Of a stretch of DNA of 14,121 bases, positions 6,475 to 12,793 are shown piece by piece (position 1 is the first letter of the stretch; the number at the start of each line of letters is the position of its first letter). The stretch is from JAICLL01 sp035252155. GTDB lineage: Bacteria; Planctomycetota; Planctomycetia; Pirellulales; JAICIG01. A program made the position numbers and the translations under genes. The stretch is from contig DATFDL010000551.1 in the NCBI GenBank assembly GCA_035252155.1, positions 1 through 14,121 on the forward strand. Reading direction: 5' to 3'. The notes beneath the pieces are model-generated. The model did not search any database and was not told the DNA's origin. It saw nothing but the letters and a program-made list of their open reading frames with translations.

Positions 6475-7599
6475 ATGAAAGTCATCTGTGATCGTGAAAA
6501 ACTCATGGCCGCGTTTCAGACGGCCAGCGCCGTGGCGCCCGCCCGCAGCCCCAAGCCCATCTTGCAGAACGTCCGCTTCGACGTTACCGGCAGCGGAGAA
6601 GGCGAAGGCATGATGATGGCCACCGACCTGGAAGTGGGCGTGCGGGTGGTCGTGCCCAGCGTGGCGATCGAGTCGCCGGGCAGCGCCATCTTGCCGATCG
6701 CCCGGTTCGGTTCGATCTTGCGTGAATCGTCCGACGCGCATGTGCGTTTGGAGACCGACGGGCAAGGCACGATCGTGCGGGGCGACCGCAGCGAATTCAA
6801 GCTGCCGGCCCAAAACCCCGACGAGTTTCCGATGGTCGCCGAGTTTGGTGAGACCAAGTACCACGAGCTGCCCGCCCGGTTTCTGCGTGAGCTGATTCGC
6901 CGCACTGTCTTCGCCACCGACGTCGAAAGCAGCCGCTACGCCCTGGGCGGCGTGCTCATCGAGCTGACCGCCGACAAGGTGGTGGCCGTGGGCACCGATG
7001 GCCGCCGACTGGCCATGATGGAAGGCCCCGCAAAGGCTGTGTCCGGGCATCAAACGGGCGACAACACCACGATCATTCCCACCAAGGCGATGCACTTCAT
7101 CGAGCGGGCCTTGGCCGACGGCGACGCCGAGGTGCAGTTGGCCACACGGGCCAACGACGTGCTGGTCAAAACGCCGCGGGCCACGTTTTATTCGCGGCTG
7201 GTCGAAGGGCGGTTTCCCAAGTGGCGCGATGTGTTTCCCCGCCGCGTCGATGCCGTCAAGATCGAACTGGTGGTTGGCCCGGTCTATTCAGCGGTGCGGC
7301 AGGCGGCCATCGTCACCGACGAAGAAAGCCGCGGCGTAGATTTCAATTTCGCCGACGGCAAGCTGGTGCTCTCGGGCCGCTCGGCCACGGTCGGGCAGTC
7401 GCGCGTCGAGCTGCCGGTGGCGTATGAAGGCGCGCCGATGGTCATCACGCTCGACCCGCGTTACCTGATCGACTTTTTGAAAGTGCTCGATCCCGAAAAG
7501 AATTTCACGTTGGAATTGAAAGACGCCGAGAGCGCCGCCGTCTGCACCACCGACGACGGTTATGGATACGTCATCATGCCCCTGGCGCGGGAGAGATAG
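6475..7599 (+). CDS. dnaN: DNA polymerase III sliding clamp, beta subunit
   Basis: The beta clamp is a ring-shaped dimer that tethers DNA polymerase III and other DNA enzymes to DNA. This 374-residue product has the usual family length. It starts 'MKVICDREKLMAAFQTA', contains the clamp segments 'ARSPKPILQNVRFDV', 'ILRES' and 'VVAVGTDGRRLAMME', and ends in the typical 'YVIMPLAR' tail that forms part of the partner-binding pocket. The frame is open much further upstream, through an inverted repeat. The family N-terminus and the GAAGGA at 6457-6462 decide for the ATG at 6475. It is the second gene of the dnaA-dnaN-DUF721-gyrB block, 619 bases after dnaA, so it probably has its own promoter or leader control. 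Its TAG is followed by another dispersed repeat (TGGGCCGAGCGAAGCG). Confidence 0.97.
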   Translation: MKVICDREKLMAAFQTASAVAPARSPKPILQNVRFDVTGSGEGEGMMMATDLEVGVRVVVPSVAIESPGSAILPIARFGSILRESSDAHVRLETDGQGTIVRGDRSEFKLPAQNPDEFPMVAEFGETKYHELPARFLRELIRRTVFATDVESSRYALGGVLIELTADKVVAVGTDGRRLAMMEGPAKAVSGHQTGDNTTIIPTKAMHFIERALADGDAEVQLATRANDVLVKTPRATFYSRLVEGRFPKWRDVFPRRVDAVKIELVVGPVYSAVRQAAIVTDEESRGVDFNFADGKLVLSGRSATVGQSRVELPVAYEGAPMVITLDPRYLIDFLKVLDPEKNFTLELKDAESAAVCTTDDGYGYVIMPLARER

Positions 7600-7626
7600 T
7601 GGGCCGAGCGAAGCGAGTCCATCGGA

Positions 7627-7809
7627 GGGTTCAGGGTTCAGGGTTCAGGGTTCAGGATCTTTGTGAACGTCGAATCGCTTGTGCTCAGCGAAGAGTGGGA
7701 AACCGATATCAACAAACCTTCACGACCGATAACTGTCTGCGCGAACCAAGCGACCCCGAGTAAAAATGCTGAACCCTGAACCCTGAACCCTTTAACGAAC
7801 CCTGAACCC
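7627..7809. repeat. GGGTTCA heptad tandem repeats in opposed arrays between dnaN and the DUF721 gene
   Basis: Four perfect GGGTTCA heptads run from 7627 to 7654. The reverse complement TGAACCC appears three times in tandem at 7770-7790 and once more at 7803-7809. The opposed arrays can pair across the 115-base spacer, which has no recognisable gene. The last copy ends six bases before the downstream ATG. Confidence 0.85.
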
Positions 7810-7815
7810 TCTACG

Positions 7816-8139
7816 ATGCCTAAACCCGAGCGATCGCCGAACCGACGCCCGCAAAAAATGGGCGATGTGCTGGCCGAGCTGTTGGCCCGCCGCGGGTACG
7901 CGCGGCCGCAGGCGGCCAATGCCTACGAACAGGCCTGGGCCGCGGCGGCGGGCGAAATGCTGGCCAAGCAAACCCGCGTCGGCCTGGTGCGGCGGGGCGC
8001 GTTGGAAGTGACGGTCGCAAACTCGGTGTTGTTGCAGGAGCTAACTTTTCAGAAGGAGTCGATACTAGGGCAGTTGAGCCGTTTGCTGCCCGACGAACGG
8101 ATTGCCAACCTCCGCCTCCGCGTGGGACCGATCACGTAG
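7816..8139 (+). CDS. dciA: DUF721 family protein, DciA-like helicase-loading factor
   Basis: DUF721 proteins include DciA, the ancestral bacterial factor that helps load the replicative helicase DnaB. This 107-residue product has the family layout: a basic N-terminus (1-12), 'MGDVLAELLARRGYAR' (15-30), a helical segment with 'AYEQAWAAAAGEMLAKQT' (37-54), then the beta-hairpin core 'LEVTVANSVLLQELTFQK' (63-80), ending 'LRLRVGPIT'. It sits between dnaN and gyrB, where DUF721 genes are often found in other phyla, usually next to recF; there is no recF here. The ATG at 7816 follows heptad repeats, and no clear Shine-Dalgarno is present. The TAG stop is the TAG of a family-2 GTAG hairpin (8136-8159). 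The family call is firm; the helicase-loader role is inferred from family and location. Confidence 0.85.
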   Translation: MPKPERSPNRRPQKMGDVLAELLARRGYARPQAANAYEQAWAAAAGEMLAKQTRVGLVRRGALEVTVANSVLLQELTFQKESILGQLSRLLPDERIANLRLRVGPIT

Positions 8140-8159
8140 GTCAGGCTTTCCAGCCTGAC
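8136..8159 (+). repeat. GTAG hairpin element (REP-like), family 2, supplying the DUF721 stop codon
   Basis: GTAG is followed by GTCAGGCT-TTCC-AGCCTGAC. Bases 8137-8139 are the TAG stop codon of the upstream gene, so the element starts exactly at the end of the coding region and would form a hairpin in its message. Confidence 0.85.
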
Positions 8160-8218
8160 AGGTGCGACGGCAGCGCCGCTACGCCGGACCGGATAAACCG
8201 ACGCAGGCAAACAGCTCT

Positions 8219-8371
8219 GTAGGGAACGCCCTCCGTGGCGTTCCGCGAGGGGCGGACGCCGCAAAGTAGCTCCGACACTCCGTGGCGGAGGCCAGGACGG
8301 CCGCCGAAGGCGACCGCAACCCCGTCACGGAGTGCCGGGGCTACCGGAACGGCACGGAGTCCGTTCCCTAC
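8219..8371. repeat. Cluster of GTAG hairpins upstream of gyrB
   Basis: An exact family-1 copy lies at 8219-8246 (plus). Two divergent GTAG hairpins on the minus strand lie at 8320-8344 (stem CCCCG/CGGGG) and 8346-8371 (stem GGAACGG/CCGTTCC). CACTCCGTG (8276-8284) is also the reverse complement of CACGGAGTG (8326-8334). The cluster fills most of the 267-base gap before gyrB and leaves only about 35 bases of plain leader. Confidence 0.7.
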
Positions 8372-8406
8372 ACAAACCATACACAACCTAACACTTTCGC
8401 ATTCTC

Positions 8407-10938
8407 ATGACCGAAAATACACCGAGCCCCAATCCCGCTGACGACCCTAACCGCACGCCCGAGCCGGTCTCGCCGGATATGCCGGAGTATCGCAAGATCG
8501 AGGGCGACTACGGCGCGGAGCAGCTCGAACATCTGAGCGACCTGGAGCACGTGCGCGAACGGCCGAGCATGTACATCGGCGACACCACCGTGCGCGGGCT
8601 GCACCACCTGGTGTATGAAGTCGTCGACAACTCGATCGACGAGGCCATGGCCGGGCATGCCAAATTCATTCAAGTGACGATCAACACCGACGGCTCGGTG
8701 ACGGTCGAAGACGACGGCCGCGGCATTCCCGTCGAGACGCACCCCGACCTGGGCTTCTCGACGCTGCAAGGCGTGATGACCGTGCTCAAGTTCGGCGGCA
8801 AATTCACCAAGGGCGCCTATCAAACCTCCGGCGGTTTGCACGGCGTCGGCGTGACCGTGGTCAACTTTCTCTCGGAGTGGTGCGAGGTGGAAGTCCGCCG
8901 CGACGGGCACGTCTTTCAGCAAGAGTACGAACGCGGCGCGCCCACCGCCGATGTGCGCCGTATCGGCAGCACCGACAAACGCGGCACCAAGACCACCTTC
9001 AAGCCGGACCCGCTGATCTTTCCGAACATTAAGTTCAACTACAACACGCTGCACAAGCGTCTGCAGGAGCTGGCCTTTCTCAACCGCGGCGTGAAGATCG
9101 CCTTCAAAGACGTGCGGACGGGCGAAGGCGACGTGTTTCAATACGAGCGCGGCATCATCGCTTTTGTCGAGTATCTGAACCGAGCGACCGAGGCGGCCCA
9201 CCCCGACGTGATTTACATCTCGGGCGAGTTCGAGGGCGTCGGCCTGGAGGTGGCGATGCAATACTCCAGCGAATTCACCGAGAACGTCTCGAGCTTCGTC
9301 AACAACATCAACACCATCGAAGGCGGCACGCACGTGTCGGGCTTTCGCTCGGCCCTGACGCGCACGCTCAACGCCTACGGCAAGAAGGAAGGCATCTTCA
9401 AAGACCTGGTGCCCTCGGGCGACGATTTTCGCGAAGGGCTGACGGCGGTCATTTCGCTGCGCGTGCCCGAACCGCAGTTCGAAGGCCAGACCAAAACCAA
9501 GCTGGGCAACGGCGAGGTCGAAGGGCTGGTCAACTCGGCGGTGGGCGACGCGTTCTCTCGCTACTTGGAAGAAAACCCCAAAGCGGCCAAGATCATCGCT
9601 CAGAAGGGGCTGCTGGCCGCCGAGGCCCGCGAGAGCGCCCGCAAGGCCCGGCAGATGGTGCGCGATCGCAAGGGGGCGCTCTCGGGCGGGGGCCTGCCCG
9701 GCAAACTGCGCGACTGCACCAGCCGCGACGTGCAGAAGTGTGAGCTGTATCTGGTCGAGGGCGATTCGGCCGGCGGCACCGCCGAGAATGGCCGGCTGCG
9801 CGAATATCAGGCCATTCTTCCGTTGCGCGGCAAGATCATCAACGCCTTCAAAAGCCGCGAAGACAAAGTGCTGGCCAACGAGGAAGTGCGCAGCATGATC
9901 TCGGCCATCGGCGTGGGCGTGGGCGAGGAAATCGACCTCGAAAAGCGCCGCTACAACAAGATCGTCATCATGACCGACGCCGACGTCGACGGCTCGCACA
10001 TTCGCACGCTGCTGCTCACGTTTTTCTATCGGCAGATGTATCCGCTGATCGCCGGCGGCTATGTCTACGTGGCCCAGCCGCCCTTGTTCCGCGTGCGGGC
10101 CAAGAAAAAATCGTATTACGTGCAGACCGAAGAAGAGATGAAGGCCCAGCTCTTGGAGATGGGCCTGGCCGAAGGCGTTTTCGAGCCGGGCGACGACCGC
10201 CTGATCGAAGGCGCCGAAATGAAGCGGCTCTGCACGGTGCTGGCCGCGATGGAAGAGTCGCTGATCGCGCTGGAGCGGCGCGGCATCAGCCTGCGGCAGC
10301 ATGCCTTCCGGCAAGATCCGGTGACCAAGCGGCTGCCCGTCTATCACGTCTTTGTGGGCACGCACGAGCGGTGGTTCACCACCCGCGAAGAGCTCGACGC
10401 TTTTGTGAAATCGCAAGAGGAAGCCACCGGCGGAGAGTTGGCGGTGACCGATCATCCCTCGCACACGCCTGGCCCCAACGGCCAGCCGACCAACGGGCAT
10501 GCTCCCTCGCGGTTGACCATCGTCGAGTTGCACGAGGTGCGTTCGCTGAACAACCAGTTGGTCGAATTGACCAAGATGGGTTTTGACATTCAATCGCTGA
10601 TTCCTCAGCAACGCACTGGGCTGCAAGAGGCGCGTTACAAGCTGCGCCGCGGCGAGAGCGTAATCGGGCTGGAAGACTTGCGTGGCCTCTTGGCCGCCGT
10701 GCGTTCCGCCGGCGAAAAGGGCCTGCAGATCACCCGCTTCAAGGGCCTCGGCGAGATGGACGCCGAAGAGCTCCGCGACACGACGCTCGACCCCGCCCAC
10801 CGCACCATGTCGCAAGTGCGCATGGAAGACGCCAGCGCCGCCGACGATCTCTTTCGCATTCTCATGGGCGACAAGGTGGAACCTCGCCGCGAGTTCATCG
10901 AAAAACATGCTCTTGAAGTCCGCAACTTGGACGTGTAG
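8407..10938 (+). CDS. gyrB: DNA gyrase subunit B (type IIA topoisomerase ATPase)
   Basis: GyrB supplies the ATPase and part of the cleavage centre of gyrase, which negatively supercoils DNA and relieves replication torsion. The 843-residue protein has a GHKL ATPase domain with EVVDNSIDEA (71-80), DDGRGIPVE (102-110) and GGLHGVGVTVVN (142-153), and the QTK loop (361-363). The TOPRIM domain has EGDSAGG (451-457) and DADVDGSHI (524-532), followed by the tail motif 'RFKGLGEMDAEELRDTT' (777-793). About 190 residues between 580 and 772 form an insert like that of E. coli GyrB, including a Pro/Gly/His-rich linker (681-702). Most GyrBs are near 640 residues. The ATG at 8407 gives a 26-residue acidic lead-in; ATG 8479 is possible, and neither has a clear Shine-Dalgarno. 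The stop TAG lies in a GTAG hairpin. Confidence 0.97.
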   Translation: MTENTPSPNPADDPNRTPEPVSPDMPEYRKIEGDYGAEQLEHLSDLEHVRERPSMYIGDTTVRGLHHLVYEVVDNSIDEAMAGHAKFIQVTINTDGSVTVEDDGRGIPVETHPDLGFSTLQGVMTVLKFGGKFTKGAYQTSGGLHGVGVTVVNFLSEWCEVEVRRDGHVFQQEYERGAPTADVRRIGSTDKRGTKTTFKPDPLIFPNIKFNYNTLHKRLQELAFLNRGVKIAFKDVRTGEGDVFQYERGIIAFVEYLNRATEAAHPDVIYISGEFEGVGLEVAMQYSSEFTENVSSFVNNINTIEGGTHVSGFRSALTRTLNAYGKKEGIFKDLVPSGDDFREGLTAVISLRVPEPQFEGQTKTKLGNGEVEGLVNSAVGDAFSRYLEENPKAAKIIAQKGLLAAEARESARKARQMVRDRKGALSGGGLPGKLRDCTSRDVQKCELYLVEGDSAGGTAENGRLREYQAILPLRGKIINAFKSREDKVLANEEVRSMISAIGVGVGEEIDLEKRRYNKIVIMTDADVDGSHIRTLLLTFFYRQMYPLIAGGYVYVAQPPLFRVRAKKKSYYVQTEEEMKAQLLEMGLAEGVFEPGDDRLIEGAEMKRLCTVLAAMEESLIALERRGISLRQHAFRQDPVTKRLPVYHVFVGTHERWFTTREELDAFVKSQEEATGGELAVTDHPSHTPGPNGQPTNGHAPSRLTIVELHEVRSLNNQLVELTKMGFDIQSLIPQQRTGLQEARYKLRRGESVIGLEDLRGLLAAVRSAGEKGLQITRFKGLGEMDAEELRDTTLDPAHRTMSQVRMEDASAADDLFRILMGDKVEPRREFIEKHALEVRNLDV

Positions 10939-10999
10939 TCCCGGTCCTTGTGGCCGGTTGCGCGAGGGGTCAGAGGTCAGAGGCCGGGGGTCAGGGCTT

Positions 11000-11023
11000 G
11001 TAGGTCAGGCTTTCCAGCCTGAC
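11000..11023 (+). repeat. GTAG hairpin element (REP-like), family 2
   Basis: This copy is identical to 2831-2854 and 8136-8159. It is preceded by a GGGGTCAGAGGTCAGAGG tract, as are two other copies in the window. Confidence 0.85.
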
Positions 11024-11075
11024 GCAAGCGGTTCACCGCGATCGGTGGTAATCTGCGGCTGAAATGGTTCCGGCC

Positions 11076-11246
11076 GGTGGTTCGGCGTATAGTAGTCCTC
11101 ACGCTCCGCGTGAGGTAAACCACCACCGCGCTCTCGCGCCGAACGAAGCGCCGTCTTGGGAACGTAGCCCGGAACGGGCGTCATTCGACAGCCCAGGGCG
11201 CAGCCCTGGGTCTTGGTTCAAACGACAATCTCAGCCCTGAAAGGGC
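11076..11246. repeat. Array of four stem-loops
   Basis: The first structure is nested: CCTCACGC-TCC-GCGTGAGG (11097-11115) inside GGTGGTT/AACCACC arms (11076-11082, 11118-11124), with GTAG at 11092. Three short hairpins with three-base loops follow: GCCCG-GAA-CGGGC (11167-11179), CCCAGGGC-GCA-GCCCTGGG (11192-11210) and GCCCT-GAA-AGGGC (11234-11246). The middle ones look like dispersed REP-type sequence. Confidence 0.7.
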
Positions 11247-11335
11247 GCGACTCCACATGGACCTGGTCGAAAGAATATTGCGAGCGCTGTCCGACGTAAT
11301 CATCAGCGAACGCGGCGAATACTGACGTCCCCGCC

Positions 11336-11866
11336 ATGATCTACCGCCTCTCAAAAAAACTTGCGGACAAAATCAAAAGGGCGCCGTCGGTCTGCGTGCC
11401 GCCCGGGGGAAACCCATATCTCGATTGGTCGGCGCACGTTTTTACGGCCCAGCGCGTGCAGTACATCCTGCTCACGAACACCGCGTCCCTGTTTTCCACG
11501 ATCGTTCCGGCGCGCGGCATTACGAATAGCCACTGCTTCATCGACGCCGCGCGGGCCGCGATCGGCCAGTTGTTGACCTCCAGCGGCCAGGCTTTCGTGC
11601 TGGAAAAGTTAGTCGTCCCGGCGAGCGACGAGGTCTATTTTTCGACCGCCCTGAATCGATCGGTCATCGGCTCGATGAACGACTTGATTTTCCACGCCAA
11701 ATTCCATCTTGCCGAGCGCAGACGCTCGCCGTTCGACGCTGCCGGCATGTTGAACCAGTTGCCGATGGCGTCTCTCGGCTATCTGAAGCCCTGCGAAGCG
11801 TTTCGGCGGCTCTCGCCCGCGCCGGGGATCGGCGATCCATCCAACCGATTCTTTCAATGGCATTGA
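11336..11866 (+). CDS. DUF6933-type protein of unknown function
   Basis: The 176-residue product begins 'MIYRLSKKLADKIK', has a middle segment 'YILLTNTASLFSTIVPARG' (43-61), and carries 'NRSVIGSMNDLIFHAKFHL' (107-125). This pattern matches what I recall of the DUF6933 family, whose members share an 'MIFRCTKKL' start and an 'RSVLGSMND' motif. No biochemical function is known to me. It has no signal peptide or membrane helix and is probably cytoplasmic. Codon choice is less GC3-biased than in gyrB, and it sits among repeats at the start of the accessory part of the window, which is compatible with transfer. No clear Shine-Dalgarno precedes the ATG. It stands alone on the plus strand, ahead of a non-coding inverted-repeat element. 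Confidence 0.7.
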   Translation: MIYRLSKKLADKIKRAPSVCVPPGGNPYLDWSAHVFTAQRVQYILLTNTASLFSTIVPARGITNSHCFIDAARAAIGQLLTSSGQAFVLEKLVVPASDEVYFSTALNRSVIGSMNDLIFHAKFHLAERRRSPFDAAGMLNQLPMASLGYLKPCEAFRRLSPAPGIGDPSNRFFQWH

Positions 11867-11890
11867 CCCCAGGGCGGATTATTCATTAGC

Positions 11891-12205
11891 CCACACCAAC
11901 CCCAATCGCAAGTTTTGATGTTGCGCTTTGCGGACCCCATCCGCCTTGTGCGGATCGGTGAACAAGATGGAGAGCTAGTAACTACCATAAAAACCGGGCG
12001 AAAGACCCCATCAAGCTTGCCTGGATGGTGAATCAGCTTCCGCAGGACTGCATCGCCGGCCCACATCTCCTTCACCATCCAGACAAGCTGGGTGGGGTCG
12101 AGAAAAATGCCGCGATTTACGGCTAGCACACCATCTTCTTCACCATTGAGACAAGCTCAATGGGGTCGGAAGCGCAACATCAAAACTTGCGATTCGGGTT
12201 TGTGG
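11891..12205. mobile_element. MITE-like non-coding element with long terminal inverted repeats
   Basis: Bases 11904-11928 are the exact reverse complement of 12170-12194 (25 bp). The pairing resumes after small gaps on both sides (to 11891/12205 outside, and a shared GACCCCAT inside, 11933-11940 against 12160-12167), giving imperfect arms near 50 bp. Inside are three 29-base hairpin motifs at 12004-12032 (minus), 12071-12099 (plus) and 12139-12167 (plus), spaced 67-68 bases centre to centre. There is no transposase gene and no clear target-site duplication. A short frame inside could be read on the minus strand but resembles no family I know. Calling it a mobile element is inference from the structure. 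Confidence 0.6.
12004..12167. repeat. Three 29-base hairpin repeats with conserved flanks and loop
   Basis: Each unit reads TTCACCAT...GGGGTC around an 8-bp stem and a five-base loop RCAAG. The unit at 12139-12167 pairs perfectly (CCATTGAG/CTCAATGG). The one at 12071-12099 pairs with one G-T wobble (CCATCCAG/CTGGGTGG). The inverted one at 12004-12032 has one mismatch. The stem bases change together while loop and flanks stay constant. Confidence 0.7.
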
Positions 12206-12229
12206 AAGCCGCGCCGGGCCTCCGGTAAT

Positions 12230-12277
12230 AATCGCGCTCGCGCGATTAAGAATCGCGCGGTGCGCGATTCCGCGCGA
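12230..12277. repeat. Tandem AATCGCGC palindromes
   Basis: AATCGCGC-TC-GCGCGATT (12230-12247) is followed by AATCGCGC-GGT-GCGCGATT (12251-12269) and a partial third GCGCGATT ending at 12279. They overlap the stop codon of the winged-helix remnant and could act as its 3' hairpins. Confidence 0.7.
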
Positions 12278-12660
12278 TTAGGGGAGACGGTAGCTTCGGC
12301 TCCTGCCCCGGCCTTTCGGCACTAACTTGTTTTCGTCCAAGAGTTTACGAAGCAATCGGCTGGCATGGTCTTCGCTCACGTGCCACAGCTCGACCGCTTC
12401 TTTCCGCGTGATTCGCCCGTGTGCCGCGGCATATTGCAGCACCATTCGTTCCTACTGAATTGGATCAAAACGAGCCTCTCACGATAGCGTTCCGGCCTGG
12501 CTGCGCTGCGAAACGTAGCCGTAAACGCGGTCGGCAAGGCTTTCGGTCTCGCTCTCGGTGAATGGGGGCCGCGATACGCAGTCCGCTCCGGCGCGGTCTC
12601 GCCTAGAAACGCCGCTAGTGCGGGTGGGTAGCGCGGTAGGCTTTTATGGACACGCACGAT
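12278..12660 (-). pseudogene. Decayed gene ending in a winged-helix DNA-binding domain
   Basis: The intact 3' part (ATG 12445 to TAA 12278) encodes 55 residues. The stretch 'RITRKEAVELW' (11-21) followed by 'SEDHASRLLRKLLDENKLVPKG' (24-45) looks like the winged helix found at the C-terminus of AlbA/RecG-like ATP-binding regulators and Fic-type proteins. In the same frame, just upstream, 'RFDPIQ' is followed by TAG (12454-12452) and then 'ERM', so the domain appears cut from its parent by an in-frame stop. Further upstream, protein-like segments occur in two other frames: 'PPFTESETESLADRVYGYV', ending in TGA at 12479-12481, and 'HKSLPRYPPALAAFLGET'. This pattern fits frameshifts and decay. A short functional gene from the ATG at 12445 remains possible. 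Confidence 0.5.
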
Positions 12661-12663
12661 ATT

Positions 12664-12727
12664 GACCTCAGATGAAACGGATGGGCAGGGATAAAAAAAT
12701 CCGTGCCAATCCGTGTTATCCGTGGTC
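12664..12727. repeat. Dispersed 'ATCCGTG' intergenic repeat
   Basis: This stretch carries repeated CCGTG/ATCCGTG units (AATCCGTGCCAATCCGTG and TTATCCGTGG) beside a GATGGGCAGGGAT motif and an A-run. The same kind of sequence is scattered through many environmental bacterial genomes and often yields spurious short proteins. It lies between the winged-helix remnant and the DUF5131 gene. No gene is supported in 12661-12793. Confidence 0.55.
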
Positions 12728-12793
12728 GAGCCCAATTGAGCGCTGGTTTTTTCCAACCGTGTGCATCGCTGGCACCGCATCAATGGAATCGCA

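Larger units (their letters stand above)
10935..11335. other. Repeat-filled gap after gyrB
   Basis: No gene is supported between gyrB and the DUF6933-type gene. The gap is a succession of hairpins: a GTAG hairpin overlapping the gyrB stop (10935-10957), a GGTCAGAGG-type tract (10967-10984), a family-2 GTAG copy (11000-11023), a nested hairpin (11076-11124), and three short GCCC-type stem-loops (11167-11246). A 22-codon reading frame at 11257-11325 ends 10 bases before the next ATG but has no recognisable content. Confidence 0.6.

Noticed and set aside
8368..10908. A long open frame antisense to gyrB (846 codons)
   Set aside because: It mirrors the gyrB codons in a GC-rich, GC3-biased gene and its product has no recognisable domain. 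Such shadow frames are expected.
11257..11325. A 22-codon frame just before the DUF6933-type gene
   Set aside because: It has an ATG and ends 10 bases before the next start, but there is no Shine-Dalgarno, no known family and it is too short to support.
12004..12167. Three 29-base repeats with regular 67-68 base spacing as a CRISPR array
   Set aside because: One copy is inverted, the repeats differ within their stems, parts of the spacers are alike, and no cas genes are present.
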